DNA from: Enchytraeus crypticus
Taxonomy: Eukaryota > Annelida > Clitellata > Enchytraeida > Enchytraeidae
Direction: 5' to 3'
Length of the DNA: 64,000 nt
NCBI GenBank assembly: GCA_905160935.1
Contig: CAJHZI010000741.1
Coordinates: 1,917,001-1,981,000, forward strand
The stretch's first letter is position 1, and each line of letters begins with the position of its first letter. The notes beneath the pieces were generated by a model. It worked only from the letters and a program-made list of their open reading frames with translations, was not told the DNA's origin and searched no databases. The translations under genes were made by a program, and so were the position numbers. Below are positions 19,735 to 32,300 of this stretch, one piece after another.

Positions 19735-22700
19735 ATGATAAGTCATTCTGATCAGCCAGAAAGTTTGAGGAATATCGGAGGAGATTTGAATCGCTTAAGC
19801 TTGATGGACTTGGAACGTCAGCTGAAGGAAGAGTTTCGAAGCCTTCAGGTGGAACAGCCAAATGCCGGTCTTCAGTCGCCCCGTCAAGATTTATTTCAAC
19901 AAAATTCTCGAGGTCAACGACAGAGGGAGGCATTATGGCAGGCAGTAAATATCGAGCAGCTAAGAGGTGTCTCTATATCTGCGAATTGGGATAGACCTAC
20001 GTTTGGAACAAGATATGACGTGGATCTTGCCCAGAAGAAGCCAATCCAGAGATTTTCTCGGCCGCTGAAATATTCTGTAAATGCCGAATTCAGTAACGAA
20101 CCTCAGACCAGCCGTGGACAGCAGACGACAAGAGGATGCACGCAGATGACTGATCCTGTCAGATCCACTGTATCCAAGCAACAATTAGACACTCTTCCCT
20201 TTCGATATCGTCAACATCCAGTGCCGACTTATGGAGAATTCAAGCAGGAAATAATGCACGGTCCCAGTGAACTGTTTAGAGAACCGAAGGTACATCAGTC
20301 GTCAGCTGAGCACAACGAAGAACTGACGACAGATCCACATTGGTCAGCATCGACTCCTAGCAAGAGTTCAGCATCAGTATATCAGAGTGACAGATATATA
20401 TTCGATGTAAGTAATAAACTATCATATGTACCAAACGATGAATATTTTCAGAAGTATTTCGTTGATAAATCTGTCAAAGAATCTGAACAGCTTCCCTTTA
20501 GAGAAAGAAGTTTTATGGATATAAAATCGATGCATGAAAATATACGCAGCGTAGACCGGCAATCTATTTTACTCAACTCTGAACATGGTCTCAGACAGGT
20601 ATCTAATCGAATACCAGATTTCTTCGAAGTCTGTGAGACTGAAGCTTTGAGAGATAATTACTTGGAAGATATTCCAGTTAGAGATAGCAATCCCGTGTCG
20701 TTAGAAAATGATAATAAAGCATCTGAACAGGAATATAGGATAAAAAGATATGCCTCGGATATAAGAGCACTGCAATATTCACTTAGGTGTGGCAAATTGA
20801 AAGGAGACTATTTGGAAGACAGAAATTACTCAATCAAAGAGCGATTGAAATATGCTAGTGGCTATGAGACATCACAAAACTCTCTCAGTCATCATATAGT
20901 TGGAGAACACAGTGAAACAAATAATGCTAGAGTCAGTCGCTTTAATGAAAATTTCAACAATGCCAGTGATCACTGGTACACTATTTCAAATTATGCATCT
21001 TCTAATCCTTCTTCAGATATGATTTCATCAAAAACCAAAACTTTATATAGCAATAAATTGTCAGAAAGCTTTGCCATAAATAATGATCTCAACGGTGGTG
21101 CTATCGCCAGTGGCAGTTACAGTAGAGAAATCCCATCATCAAATACCTTCAGGCTGGAACAACTGATCTCAGGTGAACTAAAACTGAAAGATAGAGCGCA
21201 GATTAACAAAAATAATGACATTAAAGGAAGTAATGGCTCTGTTACAACTTCAGACAACAAAGTATTTGATGAGATGAGGATAACTTTCCTCGACAAACAG
21301 AGTAATCTTAACAAGGGTTGTACATCTTCAGATAATCCAAGACGCTTCAGTGCATTTAACTATAGTGCACGTAGCACACAGCTAGACCTTAAAGATCAGC
21401 ATCGCGATTTTAACTCCAATTCACAATTTCTAAGAAATTCGTGCGAACTGAATTCATCATCGAATGCCAGGACAGTAAACAGGCACGACAATCTCTATAA
21501 AAATTTCTCCTCTAAGGTCACTACTGATGGCCGACTATTGAGGCAGTTGAACAGGAAAGAAGAGCAGTATAACAGGTCTTATAGCGACAGAGGTTTTCAG
21601 AACGAAGCAAGCACCCAATTCGCTACTTCACGGCAACGTAGCTCAGTTCTAGATAAACTCGAAGATCGACGAAAATATGAATATTTTAAATCCCAAAAAT
21701 TTCGTCGTGATTTTAATCGCGTGCTTGACAACCTGTACAACTACGACTGGGCGTACTATGCCGGAGCGGTGTCGCCTGAGACACGTAAAGAGAGGAAGCT
21801 AAGAACTACAACCGTTCCTAGATTTCGCTCTGGTCACCACCAAGACGAGCAATATAGGGACGAGGACGGAAACAACAGATGGAAAGCCATAAATGAGACG
21901 AGGTATGATAATGATGATGATGATGAATACGATGATGATGATAATAATGATGAAGTATATGAAAAAAGTAACATAGAAGATGACTCCTCCAGTCATTCAG
22001 CTACCGGATGCCATGACGAAAACGGTAAAGATGTGTATTCCACGAGTGGATCACTGAAAGAATATGGCTGTCATGAAGCTCAGAGGGATTTGCGCTTCAT
22101 GGATTTGGAACGAGAACATTCTAACGAGATAAATTTAATAGATGAATATCGATCAACTTCTGCTGATCGATCCTATGATACGTCTCAATACGAGAACAAC
22201 AACGCCACAGGACAAGCTTTCCACGAGTCTGGAGATCTTCAACAGCGTGGTGCTTGCGACAAAGTTACTGACTTTTCATCAAAGATAAAAGGAGAATCTA
22301 TCAGAGGAAGGAGATCAGCCGGAAGCTACCGCTCTAGCCAACAGGAGGATATAATTCTGCAGCGCGGAGGACGGGATCAAAGGAAATCTCTAACAAAGTC
22401 ATCGTCACGTTCTCCAAGAGGCTCCAGGTCATTCTGTGAGGGACTTCAAAACATTTTCATATTTGATCGGGGAAGAATTTCTGAGATAAAGAAAGGACGT
22501 GCCAGAGGAAGCAATGGAGTGGCTGCTCGCCAGTGCAGCAGTCATCCTGCAGGAGTTCCTAGCATGAATCCATCAGATCCGCAGCGAAATCGTCAAAATC
22601 CCAATCAGCTGCGAAGTACGAATAAGTCAAATCTGGATGAAAATGGCGGAATGCTTGGTATGTTTAAGTCACATCAGGATGAAAATGGCGGAAAGCCTAG

Positions 22701-23511
22701 TACGGATGGAAATGCTACCACTACATTTTCTACTGAGGCACAAGAGAGAACTGAGCAGCGCATTGTAAATGAGGATAAATGTACGTCTAGCGAAAGAACT
22801 AGGGAACTGGTCGATTACACTAGTCATAATAAGGATTTACGGTCTCATATTGCATGCAGCACCTGTCCAAACTGCAAAATATCTCTCCTTAATTCTGCTA
22901 GTTGCAATTCTCGGACAAATCAAGAGAAAATTGACGACAAAGCACTACACGTATCTCTCAAAGAACACGATGAAGTCGGAACAGTGGTGTCTCAGTTACC
23001 GACTCATAATGCTTCCAACAACCCGAATGAATCATTTGAACCTAACGTCAGTTTATCAGCATTACCGACTCCAAATGCTAATGTAATCTTTCAAAGTCCT
23101 ACAGACTCTGTAGCAATTAAATCGGCTGAAGCTACAACAGTAAATAGCAACAAGCGCGGTTTGTTCAGGTTTTTCTACAACTTTGGCAAACCGCAAAAGG
23201 CGCTAGATTCTGAATCGATTCCAGACAAGGCTGTTGTCGAGCAGGATACTGGTCTACGAAAGAGGTTTAATTTTCGCAGAGGGTACGTTAAGCCAGGTCT
23301 TGTCATAGCACTGCTGGTCTTTACATACCTGGTTTATTCCATTTCCAGACCGACGCTTCGAGCTCTGCAGTTGCAGATAGTGCAATATTTAGACGATGTC
23401 ATTAGTCTCTCTGATAACGATAGCTTTCTGAGAATTCTTGGAAGTTGGCTGAGTAACTGGCAGCCTCATTTTGATCCAGAAGACGACTCCGAGAATAATC
23501 ATTTCTGCTAA
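19735..23511 (+). CDS. Uncharacterised 1258-aa polar protein with C-terminal membrane anchor, intronless
   Basis: I do not recognise this protein. A TAA at 19720 lies in frame just upstream, so ATG 19735 is the first possible start in this exon. The 3.8-kb frame is open throughout while all neighbouring genes are finely split. Most of it is hydrophilic and probably disordered, rich in Ser, Asn, Arg, Asp and Tyr, with an acidic run near residue 730 (DDDDEYDDDDNNDEVY). A Cys cluster (CSTCPNCK) lies near residue 1040. One hydrophobic segment near residue 1190 (GLVIALLVFTYLVYSI), preceded by basic RRGYVK, leaves about 55 residues ending NNHFC. This suggests a type II-like or tail-anchored protein with a large cytosolic part (inference). 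It is not a KASH protein, since the Pro-rich end is absent. A small internal repeat (LDENGG/QDENGG) occurs near residue 970. Confidence 0.85.
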   Translation: MISHSDQPESLRNIGGDLNRLSLMDLERQLKEEFRSLQVEQPNAGLQSPRQDLFQQNSRGQRQREALWQAVNIEQLRGVSISANWDRPTFGTRYDVDLAQKKPIQRFSRPLKYSVNAEFSNEPQTSRGQQTTRGCTQMTDPVRSTVSKQQLDTLPFRYRQHPVPTYGEFKQEIMHGPSELFREPKVHQSSAEHNEELTTDPHWSASTPSKSSASVYQSDRYIFDVSNKLSYVPNDEYFQKYFVDKSVKESEQLPFRERSFMDIKSMHENIRSVDRQSILLNSEHGLRQVSNRIPDFFEVCETEALRDNYLEDIPVRDSNPVSLENDNKASEQEYRIKRYASDIRALQYSLRCGKLKGDYLEDRNYSIKERLKYASGYETSQNSLSHHIVGEHSETNNARVSRFNENFNNASDHWYTISNYASSNPSSDMISSKTKTLYSNKLSESFAINNDLNGGAIASGSYSREIPSSNTFRLEQLISGELKLKDRAQINKNNDIKGSNGSVTTSDNKVFDEMRITFLDKQSNLNKGCTSSDNPRRFSAFNYSARSTQLDLKDQHRDFNSNSQFLRNSCELNSSSNARTVNRHDNLYKNFSSKVTTDGRLLRQLNRKEEQYNRSYSDRGFQNEASTQFATSRQRSSVLDKLEDRRKYEYFKSQKFRRDFNRVLDNLYNYDWAYYAGAVSPETRKERKLRTTTVPRFRSGHHQDEQYRDEDGNNRWKAINETRYDNDDDDEYDDDDNNDEVYEKSNIEDDSSSHSATGCHDENGKDVYSTSGSLKEYGCHEAQRDLRFMDLEREHSNEINLIDEYRSTSADRSYDTSQYENNNATGQAFHESGDLQQRGACDKVTDFSSKIKGESIRGRRSAGSYRSSQQEDIILQRGGRDQRKSLTKSSSRSPRGSRSFCEGLQNIFIFDRGRISEIKKGRARGSNGVAARQCSSHPAGVPSMNPSDPQRNRQNPNQLRSTNKSNLDENGGMLGMFKSHQDENGGKPSTDGNATTTFSTEAQERTEQRIVNEDKCTSSERTRELVDYTSHNKDLRSHIACSTCPNCKISLLNSASCNSRTNQEKIDDKALHVSLKEHDEVGTVVSQLPTHNASNNPNESFEPNVSLSALPTPNANVIFQSPTDSVAIKSAEATTVNSNKRGLFRFFYNFGKPQKALDSESIPDKAVVEQDTGLRKRFNFRRGYVKPGLVIALLVFTYLVYSISRPTLRALQLQIVQYLDDVISLSDNDSFLRILGSWLSNWQPHFDPEDDSENNHFC

Positions 23512-23581
23512 GCGTCTGCGTATAAATCTAAGACTATGTCTGCTTGTGTTGGAGTCGAATGCTATTCAAGCTTCTAAATGT

Positions 23582-23587
23582 AATAAA
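23582..23587 (+). terminator. Poly(A) signal AATAAA of the 1258-aa gene
   Basis: Canonical AATAAA 70 nt after the TAA at 23509, in the expected range for a short 3' UTR. Confidence 0.55.
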
Positions 23588-26126
23588 TGTAAATGTAATA
23601 GAGAGTAGAAAAGTACATATACAAAAATTAGAACTTTATAAACTTTGGAATGTTATTGTAGAACTAAATTTCCTCTAGTCGAAACCATTAGTGTTATATC
23701 ACTATCTAGTGTTCCGCTAAAAGGCAGGTCCATAAGGACTAAAGGGGCATAAAATGAAAAAGTGATATTTTAGAATTTCTTCAATTTCATTCATCGGTTG
23801 GCCGAGCAATCCACCTTTTTGCCTGATCCCTCCCCTACATTAATTAATTAATTAGTGAATTGTGACCTAGTTCAGTAGTGTAACCCTTGATCTAAGTAAC
23901 CGTAAGCATATTGTTTCTCTTTATAGGTTCGTTCGCTTTGCCACTCTTTAAAAGTAACATTTAAGTATAAGTGACTGCTTAAATTAACAATGTTGCATTA
24001 GAAATGGTAATTTAAAAAATAATCAATAAATAATAGGCCTATTATCTTTAATATGCAAAATCATAACTTAACACAAGCTTTAGAAAAATTTAGAGTGCCA
24101 CTGCCACCACGACAACACCGAGCACTATTTATTATTCAATGTACATCTTGTTTTATCGAGCAGTTGTTATGGTCTAATTTGGTTCAAATACATTTAAGTC
24201 AGTTTGAAGTCTTTTCTCTAAAACATAGTCCTATCAGTCCTATCTATTGCATATATACACTGGATTTGAACCCTGGACCTACAGATTCTCAATAGGTTTT
24301 TATTCATTTGAACTTACTACAGCTTCGATCAGCTCATATGCTTGGCTAGACAATATTTTCCGGTACAACTTTATATAAGGTATCGTTATTACTTACTATA
24401 GTGTATCGATACCCGTAACACGGGCTATACTAGCGATCTTTATCTCTCTTCTCTTAATTCACCTTAGATGTATATTTAGGCCTATATAAAGTGAGCAATG
24501 TAAAGAACTACAGGCCTACTGCAGTTGTGAAACATGCTAATGCTAAACAAATGAGTTTTCAAAAGTATTTCAAAATACTTTTGAAAAGTATTTCAAAATA
24601 CTTTTGAAAAGTATTTGGCCCGTCACTTGTCATGCTTCACTAACATTTATAGAACTGGGGAATTTTGAGATAGTTTTATTATTTCATAAAAAGGAAACAA
24701 ATATGGATTATTTGATGTTAATACATGAATGGCGATGGTTTATGATTAACTGAGCGATTCACTGTACTGGTAGAGTTCATAGATTAGGATAATATCGTTT
24801 TAATCCACCCACCTAATGTCCATGAACTAAAGACCAACACGCTAACTTCCATTGCGCTACTACCCTTCTTTGGACTGATTACCCGGATTTTGACACTTAT
24901 AGTGCAGTTTATGGACCACTCACTCTGCTGATCGGTTTTGATTTAGTTCCACAGTGCTTGATGTCGTCATGTGCAACTCAAATTGTATTGTTGTTATTGT
25001 AGTTGTTATTGCTATTTTGTTGCTGCTGCTGTTGTTGTTGTTGTTGTTGTTGTTGTTAGGAAGGCTGATTAATCGTACATAGAGCTAACTTCGCTTGTCT
25101 ATGTTGTTTATATATACCTCATTATCGCTCGGTAGCTATTTTAATAATAATCTAGTAGGATTTAAGTCTCTCTGCCTGTCTGTTTATTACTACTCATTAT
25201 AAAACTTATAATTTAATAAATGAAAATTGTTATTCATATTAAATTATTCAATCGCGAAATAACTCATAACTTATATATTACAGTCAAGCAACGACATTTT
25301 GTTTTTGGTGTACTATTTATTGATTAATTTTTAACTTGGATTTCCAACAATTTCTACCAAACATATATTCTAGCTTTAAGTCGAAATAATGAGTCAGGCA
25401 TCTAAACTCGGTTCTCCGTGGTTATTGAACATTTATCGAACTGTAGGCTAATTGCCATGTAAGACTCGTGCCCATACCGTTAATTCGAACGAAAATAGCT
25501 CAACTGTTTTATGAGAATGAATCATATCAACGGAATACTGAACTAGCAGGCTGCGTAAGGTTTAAACATCCGAGAAGGCTAAGAATGAAGCTTATGATTT
25601 TGAAGTTCTACACACTTTCATGCCAGGATACATTCTTAATTATAACCTCCGTACTAAAGACACTAATGCATAATTAAATGCGATTCTTGAACTCATTTTT
25701 TATATTACATCCAAGTATACACACTGCATTCATGTGTAAAGCTAATTATTATTTTCTGCATGTGTTAGAACTAATTACTAACATTTTACTAACCAAAGCA
25801 GTTGCGCTGGTTGCTAAAAGTTTAAGTCTAATTTTAAGTTTTAGAAATCTCCTGTTTTATTTTGATTTCAGATACAACTCTAAATGAAACATCTATGGAA
25901 ATACCCAGCAATTTATTCCATTCCATGATAGATACTTAAATTTCACGTAAAAATTTAATTTTTCATACTGAAGCATCAACAGGAATCTCCACCAGTGGAT
26001 GAACAGAGTTTCAGTGAGACATTTGATGGCTGAGGAACTGTCAGGTACGAGGTTATTGTAAGCAAATAGCTGCTCGCCTGTTCCTACTCTGTTCTGTAAA
26101 TTCTGAATATTTCAACATCTCATGCA
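23588..26126. other. Intergenic stretch between the 1258-aa gene and GPCAT
   Basis: No gene recognised. It contains an inverted/direct repeat of AAAAGTATTTCAAAATACTT at about 24555-24620, a (TTG)n run at about 25021-25057, and AT-rich unique sequence. Confidence 0.5.
24555..24620. repeat. Self-complementary tandem repeat (AAAAGTATTTC)
   Basis: AAAGTATTTCAAAATACTTT and its partners repeat so that each unit is nearly its own reverse complement. It can fold into nested hairpins. Confidence 0.8.
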
Positions 26127-26194
26127 ATGGTGGACGCAGAGCGCCAGCCAGATGTCGTGTGTAACGGAACATCTGAAGATCTAGCTGCGGCAAA
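26127..26194 (+). CDS. GPCAT1: GPCAT exon 1 (start codon)
   Basis: ATG at 26127 opens MVDAERQPDVVCNGTSEDLA, ending at a good donor (AAA/GTAAGT) in phase 2. The N-terminal part of this family is variable and polar, as here. The choice rests on the donor, the join to exon 2 and the position before the conserved exons; a transcript could move the start. Confidence 0.6.
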
Positions 26195-26281
26195 GTAAGT
26201 GGATTAGTTTTATACGTAGTGTGGAGTAGTGTAAAATACTATAATTTTAAATGAAATAGTGATAATAATTGTATGGTAGTA

Positions 26282-26335
<54 letters not shown>

Positions 26336-29300
26336 TACTTAATAATAATAATAATATCTAAAAATAATACTTATAAATAATATTAATAACATCATATTTA
26401 AATGTAACTTTATATTGATTATATAATTTGAAATTGATTAGTTTTTCACTATCTGAAATTTTTCATGATTAAACATTCCGAGAAAATTTCTCTGAAGTTC
26501 ATCCAAATTTCCAGCCTTAGATGACCTTTATATAAACGAATTGTAAACATTAATCCACTGTGGAAATTTAAGATAATTGCTTCCTCATTAATGTAATGTG
26601 TTATATATAATATTACTTGTAATTTATATGGACAGATAGATTTGTTTGATATAGCTGAACTATGTATGCGTTATGAACAGTTTTGAATGTGTTTATTCAA
26701 TATATACTTACTGACAGTGCTGTGTTTTATTTGTATATATATTTCCATGGAAAATTCGGCGTGTTATGTCGAAGTGATGAAAAGGCTCTAGTCACCGTTC
26801 TGTTCGCCAACTCTCAACTGATCTTCCAGAATACCTATAATCCATACTCACTGCATATTTCTAGTGAATCAGTCACTTAATACGCAGGAGATATACTATC
26901 TGTGTAAATAATCCTAATATAACTAAACAGTTAATCATGCAGTTCTTGTTGTCATTTTTAAGAAAAAATTCTATTTTACTTGTTTGCAGCAACAGATCTG
27001 TATCCATCACATCATCTAATGGTACTGCCTCTAACGGAAGAGATGTCAATTCCAAGCAAGCGGTAGCTGTTCTGGTGTCACTTGATAATCATGGAAATAG
27101 AGCCAAAGTTGAACATTCCATTCTGGTAATTTACGATACACATACAATAGAATACAATGTAATAATTGTGATTTGATGCCTGTTTCATCAGATAACTGAG
27201 ACATATTGAGGATGTCGCTAGACAACTGATTAAAGCAGATCCTTATGGACTATGCAGTAAGAAAACTACAAACTACATATTCCAAAAAAGCCAAAGCTAA
27301 TAACTCCTCGAAGGCATGTCAGCGACAATTAGAACAATGGATTTGAACCCTGTGCTTAATGATCCGCTGTCAAGTTTCTTCCTTCAATGGCCCAGTTCAA
27401 CTGCTGAGAGGTGAAGAGGTGTAGTGATGAATGAATTTTATGAAATTTAAATATTAACAATATGACAGCAATTGAAATTGTTGAATATTGATGTGAATTT
27501 ATGGAAAATGTAAATGTTTTGTGTAATTTGAATATTGAATAATCTGATAAAAAAGCAGCAATAGTATGTTTGAAAAGTTTAGACTGAGTTTTAGTATTCA
27601 TGATAATTAGAACTCAATCCGATTCAGTTATCGTGAGTCAGAGTGACTCGTATCAATTTGTTAATTAGTAGTTGCAGATCACCAGATTAATATGTGCAAT
27701 TGTATAATTAATCTACGTCTGCATCATTATTTGTTCAGACGATAATTAGGGTGAGTCGATTGAGGGAGAAGATTGTATTCATGATCTCAGTGATCTCGCT
27801 GCTCGTCATGGCAGTCTCTATGTTTATCCTGCAGTGGTTTATTCCTTACTACTACACTGTCAGTGCACCACTACTTATTGGCCTACGCATAGTACTATAT
27901 GTGTAAGTATGAGGAATAGATATGATACACATAGCATGGTGTTGTATGTGTAAATATGTGGAATAGATATGATACACCATAGTACTATACATGTAAGTAT
28001 GTGGAATAGTAGATGTGATACACTTAGCATGGTGTTGTATGTGTAAGTATGTGGAATAGATATGATACACCATAGTACTATACATGTAAGTATGTGGAAT
28101 AGTAGATGTGATACACTTAGCATGGTGTTGTATGTGTAAGTATGTGGAATAGATATGATACACCATAGTACTATACATGTAAGTATGTGGAATAGTAGAT
28201 GTGATACACTTAGCATGGTGTTGTATGTGTAAGTATGTGGAATAGATATGATACACCATAGTACTATACATGTAAGTATGTGGAATAGTAGATGTGATAC
28301 ACTTAGCATGGTGTTGTATGTGTAAGTATGTGGAATAGATATGATACACCATAGTACTATACATGTAAGTATGTGGAATAGTAGATGTGATACACTTAGC
28401 ATGGTGTTGTATGTGTAAGTATGTGGAATAGATATGATACACCATAGTACTATACATGTAAGTATGTGGAATAGTAGATGTGATACACTTAGCATGGTGT
28501 TGTATGTGTAAGTATGTGGAATAGATATGATACACCATAGTACTATACATGTAAGTATGTGGAATAGTAGATGTGATACACTTAGCATGGTGTTGTACAT
28601 GTAAGTATGTGTAATAATGGATGTGATGCACTTCATATGATGCTTTAAAGTATGTATGATGTGATACACTTTGTATGATGCTTTAAGTGTAAGTATGTGT
28701 AATAGATGTAATAGATGCTCCACGCTTATATAGTTCTCCACGTGTATGCATGTGTAATTGATGTGATACACTGAAGTCTATTGGATCTCTTAATTCTACG
28801 TGATACACATTGTTTTAATACTCTCTATACCATATATAATCAGTCAGTCATATCTGAGTCATTGACAGCCAATAGACAATTTTTCTCTCACTAAGTTTTA
28901 CATCTGTTTAACATATGTTGCTGCACCACCTGTGGGGTATCGAACAAAATCCGGTATGATCTTGCACCTGTGGTCTCTTGCTGATCGGGAAAGTGTTATA
29001 CAATTTTGCCATCAACTGGTACTTAAGTGCAAATTATTTGTCAAATCATCTTTCATCAACGGTTCCAGAATTTTCTCCCTGGGTTTACTTTCTTTTCATT
29101 CTGTGTGTATTTTCCCTGTCAGAAAATCATACCACTTGGAGTCTGCTTTCCTGTTTAATCAATTTAACATATTTGAAATTGCATTTGCATGAATTCATAG
29201 TTAGAGCAAATAAACATAGATCTGTTTTAATGGTTAAGTGTAATTTTCTTGACTTGTATTTAACTAAATACAATTTAATTTTAAAGTTTAGAAGTATTTT

Positions 29301-32300
29301 AAATTAAATAAACTTTAAAAAAATTTCATTTTTGTGGAATTGTTACAGAAAATATAAGTGGCAGTATTTCCTGATTGATTTCTGCTACTTCGGCAACACA
29401 ATCCTTTTTGTTTTTATATGGTTAGTACTGGTCATTGTAATAGTTATAATATACGTAGAGACAGAGTTTTCTAATCTGAATAACTAAGATTTGAACATTG
29501 TATTAAATTCAATTGTTGTAGTAGCTATTAGCATACGTCCGAAAGGGCATTTGGTTAGTGAGCGCCTAAGCTCTAAAAATTTCTACAAAAGTTGAAACGA
29601 AATGGAATGGTCTGGGCATATTGTGATTGGTGTGGGACAGAGAGGATTGGAGAAGGTCTATTCTTATCCCACCCCATTTAAACTGGGATTTTAGGGAAGA
29701 TGATGATGATGATGATGATGTTTTAGTAACTTCTAGATTTAATGGTACAGTATTAATTACATTGCTATTTCTTGTCTGATAAATTACTTGTCATCAGTTC
29801 GTCTGATAAGTTGTTGCCATTAGTCTGTTTATTAGTATATTTTTTATAAATTACTAAAGTATTCAATGTAAGATGGAAACTGTTGGGTGCAAATACCTGA
29901 TAGGATGAATGTCTTCCATTCCACTTAGAATATCATTTTTCCTCTTGCCTTTAAGTAATGAAATATGGCGGCATTGTAATTGTTTTTAGCCCCTTTTGGT
30001 TTAGCGCATTCTTGAAAGTAAATGTCATAAATTTAATATCAATTCGATTAAGACTGCTGACTAATTGTTATAAGTTGTGATACCAGTGTTGTGAAAGGTT
30101 CACTGCAGAGTATAGCATCTGTATCGTGCTCATATTTTATTAGATACTGAAATCATCTAAGAAGAGCGAAGAAAAACCACCTCAGAAATTCTTTACCATG
30201 CCAAATGTGCCCTAATTATAAAGTTTGCCATTTAAATTTAACGCAGTCAAATTCTTCATGGCATGTTCTTTTGGGAGCCTGAAAGGAGACTGTGATTAGG
30301 TCAATGTACCCCTGTGTGGTTGAACATTTAAGAGTGAAAGGGGCTGACGCAAACTTGAATGCACCGATATGATTTGATGTGTTACAGGGCGGCCCCATGG
30401 CAGCCGGAGTTGTTTACAGTGACGTTTGCCCTAGCGACAGGACCAGTGGCTTGCGCCACAATACTATTCCGCAACTCTCTCGTGTTTCACTCTGTCGACA
30501 AGATGACGTCCGTCTATATACATGTCCTTCCTATGTATCTCGTCTATGTGTATGTACTGCCCATGTATCTCGTCTATGTGTATGTACTGCCCATGTATCT
30601 CGTCTAGGTGTATGTGCTGCACATGTATCTCGTCTATGTGTATGTGCGCCCGTGTATCTCGTCTATGTGTATGTGCTGCCCGTGTATCTCGTCTATGTGT
30701 ATGTGCGCCCGTGTATCTCGTCTATGTGTATGTGCTGCCCATGTATCTCGTCTATGTGTATGTGCTGCCCATGTATCTCGTCTAGGTGTATGTGCGCCCG
30801 TGTATCTCGTCTATGTGTATGTGCTGCCCATGTATCTCGTCTATGTGTATGTGCTGCCCATGTATCTCGTCTAGGTGTATGTGCTGCCCATGTATCTCGT
30901 CTATGTGTATGTGCTGCCCTGTATCTCATCTAGGTGTATGTACTGCCCATGTATCTCATCTAGGTGTATGTACTGCCCATGTATCTCATCTAGGTGTATG
31001 TACTGCCCATGTATCTCGTCTAGGTGTATGTACTGCCCATGTATCTCGTCTAGGTGTATGTACTGCCCATGTATCTCGTCTAGGTGTATGTACTGCCCAT
31101 GTATCTCGTCTAGGTGTATGTACTGCCCATGTATCTCGTCTAGGTGTATGTACTGCCCATGTATCTCGTCTAGGTGTATGTACTGCCCATGTATCTCGTC
31201 TAGGTGTATGTACTGCCCATGTATATCGTCTAGGTGTATGTACTGCCCATGTATCTCATCTAGGTGTATGTACTGCCCATGTATCTCATCTAGGTGTATG
31301 TACTGCCCATGTATCTCATCTAGGTGTATGTACTGCCCATGTATCTCATCTAGGTGTATGTACTGCCCATGTATCTCGTCTAGGTGTATGTACTGCCCAT
31401 GTATCTCATCTAGGTGTATGTACTGCCCATGTATCTCGTCTAGGTGTATGTACTGCCCAGGTATCTCATCTAGGTGTATGTACTGCCCATGTATCTCGTC
31501 TAGGTGTATGTACTGCCCATGTATCTCGTCTAGGTGTATGTACTGCCCATGTATCTCATCTAGGTGTATGTACTGCCCCTGTATCTCATCTAGGTGTATG
31601 TACTGCCCATGTCTCTCATTCTAGTTATGTACTCTGCCTATGTATCTCGTCTAGTGTGTATGTACTGCCCGTGTATCTCGTCTAGGTGTATGTACTGCCC
31701 GTGTATCTCGTCTAGGTGTATGTACTGCCCATGTATCTCATCTAGGTGTATGTACTGCCCATGTATCTCGTCTAGGTGTATGTACTGTCCGTGTCTATTG
31801 TTACGAGTAAAATCATTGTAATGCAACTATTCTTTAATTTCTAATATCTGTTTAATTCCTGTAATGATATTTCATCGCAATCCACTTAAGTGCAAAGGAG
31901 CTTTGAATCCCGATGTTAATATTATCCAAATAACTGAATTGAATTTAAAAATGAATACACCATGTACCCGCGATCAGGAGTAGATTCCTATCCCTCTTAC
32001 TATCAACTTCCTTAAATTATATGTATTTAATGACATTTTTGTAGACAACTGTTCTATCTTTATAAATTCTAAATTAATTTTCTGCTTGCTCTTCCGATTA
32101 ATTATGATAAATATCTAGGTGTCTATCCATTACAGCCAATGGCAGTCACGGTGTACCACGAATAGTGTTCTCCGGTGATTGTTATGTTTACAGTTTTAAC
32201 TTTAACATAATAACCCAACAGAGTTCTGAATATTTGACTCTGATGTTCTGTTCAACAGGATACGATGGTATCCGGACATTGTATCTCAGCACTGGTACAG

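Noticed and set aside
24053-24295. Frame ending TLDLNPGPTDSQ, resembling a 2A ribosome-skipping peptide
   Set aside because: The essential Asp-Val/Ile-Glu-x of a 2A signal is missing, and a stop follows shortly. GGATTTGAACCCTGG is box B-like text seen in many tRNA-derived repeats here.
27852-28771. Minus-strand frames of 259 and 298 codons
   Set aside because: They are the antisense of the 93-bp (31-codon) array at the GPCAT exon 4 donor.
30786-31685. Frames of 249 and 299 codons rich in Cys and Val
   Set aside because: Pure translation of the 30-bp array in alternative frames; no independent sequence and no start context.
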